NCBI GenBank assembly: GCA_016124745.1
Contig: WGNC01000005.1
Location: forward strand, 122,659-186,658
Direction of reading: 5' to 3'
Length of the DNA: 64,000 bases
From: Thiobacillus sp.
GTDB lineage: Bacteria; Pseudomonadota; Gammaproteobacteria; Burkholderiales; Thiobacillaceae
The notes below the pieces were generated by a model that had not been told where the DNA came from, did not search any database, and saw only the letters and a list, made by a program, of their open reading frames with translations. The position numbers and the translations under genes are program-made. This document shows, piece by piece, positions 56,823 through 64,000 of the stretch (the stretch's first letter is position 1; each line of letters starts with the position of its first letter).

Positions 56823-59800
56823 ATGACCGCACGCCTGCGCGAGATTCCCTACAACTACACGTCGTTTTCCGATCGCGAAATCGTCATTCGCCTGCTCGGC
56901 TCCGATGCCTGGGACGTTCTCAACACGCTGCGGGGCGAACGCAAGACCGGGCGCTCCGCGCGCATGCTGTTCGAGGTGCTGGGCGACATCTGGGTGGTGC
57001 GACGCAACCCCTATCTGGAAGATGACCTGCTCGACAACCCCCGGCGCCGGCATATGCTCGTCGAGGCATTGCGGCATCGCCTGCACGAGATCGAGATCCG
57101 GCGCCAGGGCAGCGGAGCCGTTGTCGCCTCTGGCGACTTACGGAACCGGCGTCCTCCTAGCGAGGGCAATGAACTGGTCGGCCAGTTGCTGGAATCCGCT
57201 GGCCGCGCGGTGCGTGAATTCGAGTCCTGGTTTGCCGACACCGCGAGCTTGCGGGTGCGCATCCTGCGCCGTCTGGCCGGCGTCACCCGGCGCGACAACA
57301 TCGCCTTCAACGGCCTGGCGCGCGTCTCGCATGTCACCGACGCCACCGACTGGCGGGTCGAGTACCCGTTCGTCGTGCTGACGCCCGACACCGAGTCAGA
57401 GATGGCCGGCCTTGTCGCTGGCTTGATCGAACTGGGGCTGACCATCATCCCGCGCGGCGGCGGTACCGGCTACACCGGCGGCGCCGTCCCACTGACGGAC
57501 CGCGCCGCGGTCATCAACACCGAAAAGCTCGAAGCGATGAGCGCGGTGGAGATGCGGCACCTGCCCGGCGTGGAATTCGAGGTCCCCACCATCCACTGCG
57601 GCGCCGGCGTCGTCACCAAACGGGTGATGGAAGCGGCCGATGCCGCCGGCCTCGTGTTTGCGGTCGACCCGACTTCGGCCGACGCCTCCACCATCGGCGG
57701 CAACGTGTCGATGAACGCGGGCGGCAAAAAGGCCGTACTTTGGGGCACCGCGCTCGACAATCTGGCGTCGTGGCGCATGGTCACGCCGGATGCCGAATGG
57801 ATCGAGGTCAGCCGCATCAACCACAATCTCGGCAAGATCCACGACGTAGCCTCGGCCACCTTCGAGATCCGCCGCTTTTCCGCGGATGGCAAAACCCCCA
57901 AGGGCTCACCGGAAATCCTCATCATCCCCGGCAGCCGGTTCCGCAAGACCGGCCTCGGCAAGGACGTCACCGACAAATTCCTCGCCGGACTGCCTGGCAT
58001 CCAGAAGGAAGGCTGCGACGGCCTGATCACCTCGGCACGCTTCATCCTGCACCGGCTCCCCGCACATACGCGTACAGTGTGCCTGGAGTTCTTCGGTCAT
58101 GCGTCGGAAGCCACGCCGGCGATCGTCGAGATCAAGGACTACTGCGACGCGCATGCCGACGTGCTGCTGGCCGGACTGGAGCACCTCGACGCGCGCTATG
58201 TCAAGGCGGTGGGCTATGCGACCAAGGCGCCGCGTACCACTCGCCCGAACATGGTGCTGCTGATCGACGTGGTGTCCGACAGCGAAACCGCGGTTGGCGA
58301 AGCCGCCTCGCAGATCGTGCGTATCGCCAATGCGCGGGGAGGCGAAGGCTTCGTCGCCGTTTCAGCCGAGGCGCGCAAGAAATTCTGGCTCGATCGCGCC
58401 CGCACTGCCGCGATTGCGGCACACACCAACGCATTCAAGATCAACGAGGACGTGGTGATTCCGCTGCCCCGCCTGGGCGACTACACCGACGGCATCGAAC
58501 GTATCAACATCGAACTGTCGATTGCCAACAAACTGAAGCTGCTCGGTGCGCTGGCCGAGTTCTTCAGCGCGCCATTGCCGCTGCTGGAAGACGACGACAC
58601 CGTGGCCGATCCGGAGCAAGTGGAGGAGAAGCGCCAACGCGCTCTGGCGCTGATCGATTCGGTGAAAGCCCGGTGGCAGGGCTATGCCGGCGACCTCGAT
58701 GCGCCACACGAAAATGGATCGATCTTCACCGCACTGCGCGACAAGCACCTGCGCGTATCGTGGAAGCGCGAAGTCCGGCGCGAACTGCACCAGCTCTTCA
58801 TTGGCCGTGAATACGTCAAGGTGCTCGAAGCCTGCGACCGCATCCACAGGGAAGTGTTGAAAAGTCGCGTTTTCGTGGCGCTGCACATGCACGCCGGCGA
58901 CGGCAACGTGCACACCAACATCCCGGTCAATTCGGACGACTACGCCATGCTGCAGACCGCCAATGCAGCGGTGGCGCGCATCATGAAACTCGCCACCGAC
59001 CTTGGCGGGGTGATTTCGGGCGAACACGGCATCGGGCTGACCAAGCTCGAGTTCCTCGACGATGCAGCCATTGCGATCTTTGCGGATTACATGCGCAAGG
59101 TCGACCCCGCGCACCATTTCAACAAGGGCAAACTGCTGCCCGGCGCCGACCTGCGCAATGCCTACACTCCATCGTTCAGCCTGCTGGAAGCGGAGTCGAT
59201 CATTCTCGAAGCGTCCGAAACCGAGGCCATCGCCGACTCGATCAAGGATTGCCTGCGCTGCGGCAAGTGCAAGCCGGTGTGCAATACGCACATCCCGCGC
59301 GCCAATCTTCTGTACAGCCCGCGCAACAAGATCCTCGCCACGTCGCTGCTGATCGAAGCCTTCCTGTACGAGGAACAGACGCGGCGTGGCGTCTCGCTCA
59401 AGCACTTCGACGAGTTCGGTGACGTCGCCGACCATTGCACGGTGTGCCACAAGTGCAAGAACCCCTGCCCGGTCGACATCGATTTCGGCGACGTCTCGAT
59501 CGCCATGCGTAACCTGCTGCGCAAGCAGGGCAAGAAGAAATTCAACCCCGGTACCTGGGCATCGATGGCCTTCCTCAACGCGACCGATCCCGCCAGGATC
59601 AAGGCCTTGCGCAAGCCCCTGATCGAATGGGGCTACGCCGGACAACGGCTCGGCCATTCGCTGTTCAAGCGTATGGGACTGATCCAGGCGCAGACGAAGA
59701 ATCCGCCCGCCAGCCTGGGCAAGCCCGGGCTCGTGGCGCAGGTGATCCATCTCGTCAACAAGCCGATGCCAGGTGGGCTGCCGAAGAAAACCTCGCGCGC

Positions 59801-60650
59801 GCTGCTGGGCCTGGAAGATCCGTCGATCGTGCCAATCCTGCGCAATCCGGCCAAACTGACCGACGAGTCCGACGCGGTGTTCTACTTCCCTGGCTGCGGC
59901 TCGGAGCGGCTGTTCTCGCAGGTGGGACTCGCCACCCAGGCCATGCTGTTCGAGCTCGGCGTGCAGACCGTGCTGCCGCCCGGCTACCTGTGCTGCGGCT
60001 ATCCGCAGACCGCAGGCGGCCAGGCCGACAAGGGCGAGGCGATCACCGCAACCAACCGCGTGCTGTTCCACCGCGTCGCCAACACGCTCAACTACCTCGA
60101 CATCAAGACCGTGATCGTGTCGTGCGGCACCTGCATGGACCAGCTGCTGAAGTACGAATTCGAGAAGATCTTCCCCGGCTGCCGGCTGCTCGACATCCAC
60201 GAATACCTGATGGAAAAGGGCGTCAAGATCGAGGGCGTCAGCGGCGAGAAGTATCTCTATCACGACCCCTGCCACACCCCGATGAAGACGCATGCGCCCA
60301 TGAAAGTCGCCAATGCGCTGCTGGGCGGAGCGGTCAGACTTTCCGACCGTTGCTGTGGCGAATCGGGCACGCTCGCCGTCACCCGTCCGGACATCTCCAC
60401 CCAGATCCGCTTCCGCAAGGAGGAGGAAATCCGTGCCGGCGTGGCGTCACTCGGCGCCGGCAGCCAGCCGGTCAAACTCCTCACCAGTTGCCCCTCCTGC
60501 CTGCAGGGCCTGGCGCGCTACAGCGACGATACCGGCACCGAACCGGACTACATCGTGATCGAGTTGGCGAAGAATCTGCTCGGGGACAACTGGATGCAAA
60601 GCTATATCACCCGCGTCGGCAACGGCGGCATCGAGCGGGTACTGCTTTGA
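56823..60650 (+). CDS. DUF3683 FAD/Fe-S oxidoreductase (D-lactate dehydrogenase-like)
   Basis: A 1275-residue fusion. In order: DUF3683 (residues 1 to about 180), PCMH-type FAD domain with [15 protein letters not shown] (about 215), FAD-oxidase C domain (about 400-780) with [12 protein letters not shown] and GEHGIG, two 4Fe-4S motifs [11 protein letters not shown] and [12 protein letters not shown] (about 815-890), and two CCG domains ([23 protein letters not shown]). It probably oxidises a 2-hydroxy acid such as D-lactate or glycolate and passes electrons to quinone. Starts at 56811 and 56823 are both possible; the latter is preferred. The substrate is inferred. Confidence 0.9.
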   Translation: MTARLREIPYNYTSFSDREIVIRLLGSDAWDVLNTLRGERKTGRSARMLFEVLGDIWVVRRNPYLEDDLLDNPRRRHMLVEALRHRLHEIEIRRQGSGAVVASGDLRNRRPPSEGNELVGQLLESAGRAVREFESWFADTASLRVRILRRLAGVTRRDNIAFNGLARVSHVTDATDWRVEYPFVVLTPDTESEMAGLVAGLIELGLTIIPRGGGTGYTGGAVPLTDRAAVINTEKLEAMSAVEMRHLPGVEFEVPTIHCGAGVVTKRVMEAADAAGLVFAVDPTSADASTIGGNVSMNAGGKKAVLWGTALDNLASWRMVTPDAEWIEVSRINHNLGKIHDVASATFEIRRFSADGKTPKGSPEILIIPGSRFRKTGLGKDVTDKFLAGLPGIQKEGCDGLITSARFILHRLPAHTRTVCLEFFGHASEATPAIVEIKDYCDAHADVLLAGLEHLDARYVKAVGYATKAPRTTRPNMVLLIDVVSDSETAVGEAASQIVRIANARGGEGFVAVSAEARKKFWLDRARTAAIAAHTNAFKINEDVVIPLPRLGDYTDGIERINIELSIANKLKLLGALAEFFSAPLPLLEDDDTVADPEQVEEKRQRALALIDSVKARWQGYAGDLDAPHENGSIFTALRDKHLRVSWKREVRRELHQLFIGREYVKVLEACDRIHREVLKSRVFVALHMHAGDGNVHTNIPVNSDDYAMLQTANAAVARIMKLATDLGGVISGEHGIGLTKLEFLDDAAIAIFADYMRKVDPAHHFNKGKLLPGADLRNAYTPSFSLLEAESIILEASETEAIADSIKDCLRCGKCKPVCNTHIPRANLLYSPRNKILATSLLIEAFLYEEQTRRGVSLKHFDEFGDVADHCTVCHKCKNPCPVDIDFGDVSIAMRNLLRKQGKKKFNPGTWASMAFLNATDPARIKALRKPLIEWGYAGQRLGHSLFKRMGLIQAQTKNPPASLGKPGLVAQVIHLVNKPMPGGLPKKTSRALLGLEDPSIVPILRNPAKLTDESDAVFYFPGCGSERLFSQVGLATQAMLFELGVQTVLPPGYLCCGYPQTAGGQADKGEAITATNRVLFHRVANTLNYLDIKTVIVSCGTCMDQLLKYEFEKIFPGCRLLDIHEYLMEKGVKIEGVSGEKYLYHDPCHTPMKTHAPMKVANALLGGAVRLSDRCCGESGTLAVTRPDISTQIRFRKEEEIRAGVASLGAGSQPVKLLTSCPSCLQGLARYSDDTGTEPDYIVIELAKNLLGDNWMQSYITRVGNGGIERVLL

Positions 60651-61075
60651 GTTGCCCCCTGTGTGAAAGTCGGGGCGGCACGTTATTGTGGCAAAACGAT
60701 CTCTGCCGCGTCGTGCTGGCGGACGACCCGGATCACCCGGGTTTCCTGCGCGTGATCCTCAACTCCCACGTCAGGGAGATGACCGATCTGCCGGCTGGCG
60801 ACCAGACAGCCCTGATGCAGGTGGTGTTTGCCGCCGAAGCCGCGCTGCGCGAGGTGCTGGCGCCCGACAAGGTCAACCTCGCCTCGCTCGGCAATGTGGT
60901 GCCGCACCTTCACTGGCATGTGATTCCGCGATTCACGGACGACCCGCATTTCCCGAATCCGGTGTGGGGTGTCAGGCAACGTGGGGCACCGCACGTCGCA
61001 CCGCCCGACCTGCACGCGCTATTGCGTGCTGCGCTTCACTCGCGAGGAGCAGGCCGCGGTTCCAAAGACACTTGA
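60647..61075 (+). CDS. HIT-family nucleotide hydrolase
   Basis: A 142-residue histidine-triad protein with the motif [10 protein letters not shown] (about residues 86-95) and a leading CPLCESRG zinc-knuckle-like pair. HIT proteins hydrolyse AMP derivatives such as AMP-lysine or diadenosine polyphosphates. The start is a TTG at 60647 overlapping the stop of the oxidoreductase gene, which makes translational coupling likely; an ORF reaching back to 59627 is only the shadow of that gene. The role of this pairing is unclear. It converges on phoR. Confidence 0.85.
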   Translation: MSCPLCESRGGTLLWQNDLCRVVLADDPDHPGFLRVILNSHVREMTDLPAGDQTALMQVVFAAEAALREVLAPDKVNLASLGNVVPHLHWHVIPRFTDDPHFPNPVWGVRQRGAPHVAPPDLHALLRAALHSRGAGRGSKDT

Positions 61076-61091
61076 GCGTCAAGAACCGCGC

Positions 61092-62441
61092 TCAACCGGC
61101 AGCTTGCTCGCGTTCGCGAAACGGGATGACTTTGCCGCTCTCGGGTGAACCGACTGGCTTGATGCGGGCGGCGGGAAAAATGGCGGAAAAGGTGCTGCCC
61201 TTGCCCGGAGTCGACCGGATATCCAGCCGTGCACCGTGCCGGGTCAGCACATGCTTGACGATCGCGAGCCCGAGCCCGGTACCGCCGGTTTCACGCGAAC
61301 GACTGCGGTCGATGCGATAAAAACGTTCAGTCAGGCGCGGAATGTGTTCGGCCGCGATACCTTCGCCGCTATCGGTCACGGAAAAGACGCCTTCGCCGTC
61401 GCGCCCGGACCAGGCGAGGATGATTTCACCCCCTTCAGGCGTGTAGCGCACGGCGTTCGACACCAGGTTGCCGAGTGCACTGCGGATTTCCTGCAGGTTG
61501 CCCTTCAGCGTGGCACTGCTATCGAGTCTTAGACTGACCCGATGCCGGCCGCGGCTCAACGACTCGGCTTCGGTTTGCAGCGCGCGCGCCAGTTCCGGCA
61601 CATCGATCGGCTCGTCCTTGAGGCTGCGCTCTTCGCTTTCCAGCCGCGACAAGGTGAGCAGATCGTCGAGCAGGCGCTGCATGCGCCGCGTGTGGTCGAG
61701 CATCAGGTCGAAATAGCGGCGCGACTCGGTAGCCGGCAAATCAGGGGCATCGGCCAGGGTCTCGACAAAGCCGCCGACCACGGTCAGCGGCGTGCGCAAT
61801 TCGTGCGAGACGTTGGCGATGAAATCGCGCCGCATGGCATCGACCCGTTCGAGATCGGTGATGTCGCGGGCAACCAGCAACTTCTTGTTTTCGCCGAACG
61901 GGATCAGTTGCATCGACAGGATGATTTCGCGATTGACCGGCGACTTGCACACCAGACGGCGCGAATAGTCGACGGCATCGAGAAACTCCAGAAAAGGCGC
62001 CTGCCGCATCAGGTAGCGGATGAACTGACCACGGTCACGCTCGCTGTCGAGGCCCATGTATTTGCGCGAGGCGGGGTTGCACCACTCGATCCGCTCGCTG
62101 CCGTTGAGGATGACCATGGCGTCTGGCACCACCTGGGCAGCGTGTTCGAACTGTTCCAGTGCGCTGGTGAGTTCGCTGCAACTGTCGCGCTGGCGGCGCT
62201 GAAGCTTTTCGAGCCGGTAGAAAATGTCACCCCATGTGCCGGTTGCATCGGGCGGCGCGCCATCGGGGTTTTCCAGCCAGCGTGCCAAACGGTATTCCTG
62301 CCACAGGCGGCGCAGCATCACGAAAGCCTGGATCCCCGCCAGAAACCCCAGCGCAGCGACCCAGCCGGAACCCGCCCACAGCATCAGCGCCACCAGCAAT
62401 ACGCCGGCCAGCACACCGAGCGGACGCCACCAAAAACCCAT
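61092..62441 (-). CDS. phoR: Phosphate regulon sensor kinase PhoR
   Basis: A 449-residue kinase with N-terminal helices (about residues 8-42), a PAS domain (about 100-200), a HisKA domain with the phosphorylated histidine in NVSHELRTPL (about 212-221) and an HATPase domain with GTGLGLAIVKHVL. It senses phosphate limitation through the Pst/PhoU system, which is not in the window. It lies 33 bases after phoB, so the two form one transcript from the Pho box promoter. Confidence 0.94.
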   Translation of the reverse strand: MGFWWRPLGVLAGVLLVALMLWAGSGWVAALGFLAGIQAFVMLRRLWQEYRLARWLENPDGAPPDATGTWGDIFYRLEKLQRRQRDSCSELTSALEQFEHAAQVVPDAMVILNGSERIEWCNPASRKYMGLDSERDRGQFIRYLMRQAPFLEFLDAVDYSRRLVCKSPVNREIILSMQLIPFGENKKLLVARDITDLERVDAMRRDFIANVSHELRTPLTVVGGFVETLADAPDLPATESRRYFDLMLDHTRRMQRLLDDLLTLSRLESEERSLKDEPIDVPELARALQTEAESLSRGRHRVSLRLDSSATLKGNLQEIRSALGNLVSNAVRYTPEGGEIILAWSGRDGEGVFSVTDSGEGIAAEHIPRLTERFYRIDRSRSRETGGTGLGLAIVKHVLTRHGARLDIRSTPGKGSTFSAIFPAARIKPVGSPESGKVIPFREREQAAG

Positions 62442-62474
62442 GTCTATCTTTCTGAAGCCATCAAGATAGCCGGA

Positions 62475-63167
62475 TTATCCCACTTCGGTCGAGAAGCGAT
62501 AGCCCGATCCACGTACCGTCTGGATCAGTTCGGCATGGCCGGAAGGCTCCAGCGCCAGGCGCAAGCGGCGAATATGGACGTCGACCGTGCGCTCCTCGAC
62601 GAACACGTCGTCGCCCCACACCTGGTCCAGCAACTGGGTACGCGAATAGACGCGCTCGGGATGGGTCATGAAGAAATGCAGCAGGCGGAACTCGGTCGGC
62701 CCCAGTTCCAGCACCCGTCCGCGACCCTGCACGCGATGGCTGGTCGGGTCGAGCCTGAGCCCGTCGACTTCCACCGGTTCGTCGGTCATCTGCGGCGCGC
62801 GGCGGCGCAGCACCGCCTTGATGCGCGACACCAGTTCACGCGGAGAGAACGGCTTGGTGATGTAGTCGTCGGCGCCAGTATCCAGCCCCAGCACCTTGTC
62901 GCGCTCTTCGCCCCGCGCGGTCAGCATGATGATGGGGATCGGCTGATAGCGTTCATCGCTGCGCAGGCGCTTGCAGAGGTCGATGCCCGACATCCCGGGC
63001 AGCATCCAGTCGAGCAGGATGACGTCGGGCAGCGTGCTTCTGAGAAATTTCAGCGCATGCTCGGCGTCGCCGGCAGCAGTGACCTGATGACCCGCCTGCG
63101 CGAGATTGAACTTGAGCAGTTCCTGAATTCCGGGTTCGTCTTCGACCAACAGGATATTGGCAGCCAT
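62475..63167 (-). CDS. phoB: Phosphate regulon response regulator PhoB
   Basis: A 230-residue OmpR-type regulator. The receiver has VEDEPG, the phosphorylated Asp in ILLDWMLPG and the Lys in ITKPFSPRE; a winged-helix output domain from about residue 130 ends with the RGSGYRFS turn. It activates phosphate starvation genes. A Pho box lies just upstream of the start, so autoregulation is expected. It is divergent from ubiE. Confidence 0.96.
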   Translation of the reverse strand: MAANILLVEDEPGIQELLKFNLAQAGHQVTAAGDAEHALKFLRSTLPDVILLDWMLPGMSGIDLCKRLRSDERYQPIPIIMLTARGEERDKVLGLDTGADDYITKPFSPRELVSRIKAVLRRRAPQMTDEPVEVDGLRLDPTSHRVQGRGRVLELGPTEFRLLHFFMTHPERVYSRTQLLDQVWGDDVFVEERTVDVHIRRLRLALEPSGHAELIQTVRGSGYRFSTEVG

Positions 63168-63201
63168 ATCTGCTCCCTGACCATTTAGATGGTGGCCATA
63201 C

Positions 63202-63230
63202 TATGACAGCAGTATGACTGATTTATGACA
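63202..63230 (-). promoter_or_regulatory. Pho box upstream of phoB
   Basis: Three direct copies of a TGTCATA-like heptamer (plus-strand TATGACA at 63202-63208, TATGACT at 63213-63219, TATGACA at 63224-63230) are spaced exactly 11 bases apart, the known PhoB repeat pattern. It lies 35 bases before the phoB start and also faces the ubiE promoter. Confidence 0.85.
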
Positions 63231-63305
63231 CCGGCAGCCCGGCCCGAACCCCGCTCCGCCTGCGCGCTGGTAGAATCGCCGGGTCACCCATTCACCCCGA
63301 CTGCC

Positions 63306-64000
63306 ATGGATAAGACCACCCATTTCGGCTACAAGCAGGTCGCCGAATCCGAAAAAGCCGCCAAGGTGGCCGAGGTGTTTCACTCGGTCGCGGCGCAATA
63401 CGACGTCATGAACGACCTCATGTCGGCCGGGCTGCACCGGCTGTGGAAGCGCTTTGCCGTCGCGCAGGCGGGGCTACGGCCCGGCATGAAAGTGCTCGAC
63501 GTCGCGGGCGGCACCGCCGATCTGACGCGGTTGTTCCTCAAGGAAGTCGGCGAGACCGGTACCGTGCTGCTGACCGACATCAACTTTTCCATGCTGCGCG
63601 AAGGCCGCGACCGCATGCTGAACGAAGGCAAGACGCCGCCCGCCGTGCAGTGCGATGGCGAGCGACTGCCGTTCCCTTCAAATCACTTCGATTGCGTCAG
63701 CGTGGCATTCGGCCTCAGAAACATGACCCACAAGGACCAGGCGCTGGCGGAGATGCACCGCGTGCTGAAACCTGGCGGCCGCCTGCTGGTGCTGGAGTTC
63801 TCGAAGGTGTGGAAACCGCTGGAACCGGCCTACGACCTGTATTCCTTCAAACTGCTGCCGCTGATGGGCAAGCTCATTGCCAAGGACGCCGCCAGCTACC
63901 AGTACCTGGCCGAGTCGATCCGCATGCACCCCGGCCAGGAAGAACTCAAGGCAATGATGGAAACCGCCGGCTTTGCCAAGGTCAGCTACCACAACATGAC
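63306..64000 (+). CDS. ubiE: UbiE/MenG quinone methyltransferase (cut by window end)
   Basis: The N-terminal 231 residues of the C-methyltransferase that acts on demethyl-quinone intermediates. The motif [15 protein letters not shown] is the SAM-binding glycine loop, preceded by the [25 protein letters not shown] segment that is diagnostic for Ubi[24 protein letters not shown] follows. The ATG at 63306 gives the family start [12 protein letters not shown]. The gene runs off the window end. Confidence 0.94.
   Translation, partial: MDKTTHFGYKQVAESEKAAKVAEVFHSVAAQYDVMNDLMSAGLHRLWKRFAVAQAGLRPGMKVLDVAGGTADLTRLFLKEVGETGTVLLTDINFSMLREGRDRMLNEGKTPPAVQCDGERLPFPSNHFDCVSVAFGLRNMTHKDQALAEMHRVLKPGGRLLVLEFSKVWKPLEPAYDLYSFKLLPLMGKLIAKDAASYQYLAESIRMHPGQEELKAMMETAGFAKVSYHNM

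Noticed and set aside
58362..60293. 643-codon open frame opposite the FAD/Fe-S oxidoreductase
   Set aside because: Antisense shadow of a gene with intact FAD, 4Fe-4S and CCG motifs.

Overview
The window looks like a GC-rich betaproteobacterial chromosome, most like the Thiobacillus/Sulfuricella group. This is judged from gene content (cyaY-lptM-lysA, algZR beside argH, a DUF3683 FAD/Fe-S giant protein, histone H1-like AAKPA protein, TorF porin-glnK-amtB) and is not a database result. No rRNA, tRNA, prophage, complete insertion sequence or CRISPR array was seen.

Layout. 1-9.5 kb: ampG (cut by the window edge), a TauE/SafE membrane protein, a minus-strand operon metA-mlaE-mlaF-mlaD-lipoprotein, an orphan P-loop ATPase, and two coupled potassium-channel/RCK genes. 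9.6-23 kb: yceH, then a ten-gene minus-strand nitrogen operon: ABC transporter (3 genes), creatininase-family protein, type III glutamine synthetase, NikR-like regulator, two DUF1989 proteins, a biotin carboxylase of the urea carboxylase family, and allophanate hydrolase. 23-26.2 kb: porin-glnK-amtB behind a sigma-54 promoter with two NtrC-type sites. 26.2-34.5 kb: ubiK, comM, a VIT1-type iron/manganese transporter, rhodanese, metH, NUDIX hydrolase. 34.7-41.3 kb: algR/algZ, argH, MarR-like regulator, cyaY, lptM, lysA, histone-like gene. 41.4-47.3 kb: msrPQ and an RND efflux pair. 47.4-64 kb: thioredoxin, hda, cardiolipin synthase, nadA, sulfotransferase, two membrane proteins, a PhnD-like binding protein coupled to a diguanylate cyclase, a 1275-aa FAD/Fe-S oxidoreductase with a HIT protein, phoR-phoB with a Pho box, and the start of ubiE.

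The most interesting unit is the nitrogen operon. Its enzymes would by default be annotated as urea degradation, but the 66-nt gap in front of the carboxylase holds two hairpins, with ACGA and ACGC loops, that closely resemble a guanidine-II (mini-ykkC) riboswitch. The paired DUF1989 proteins match carboxyguanidine deiminase (CgdAB). I therefore read it as a guanidine uptake and assimilation operon: import, carboxylation, deimination, allophanate hydrolysis, and capture of ammonia by GlnT. It starts from a near-perfect sigma-54 promoter with a 19-bp palindrome at the predicted start site, and it encodes a NikR-like protein that has lost two of the four nickel ligands.

A second theme is small palindromic elements. 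A 235-bp MITE-like element with terminal inverted repeats and a 5-bp target duplication separates lptM from lysA. A REP-like palindrome is read in frame inside the carboxylase, and a three-way-junction repeat lies in frame in the NUDIX gene. Other inverted-repeat units sit in intergenic gaps.
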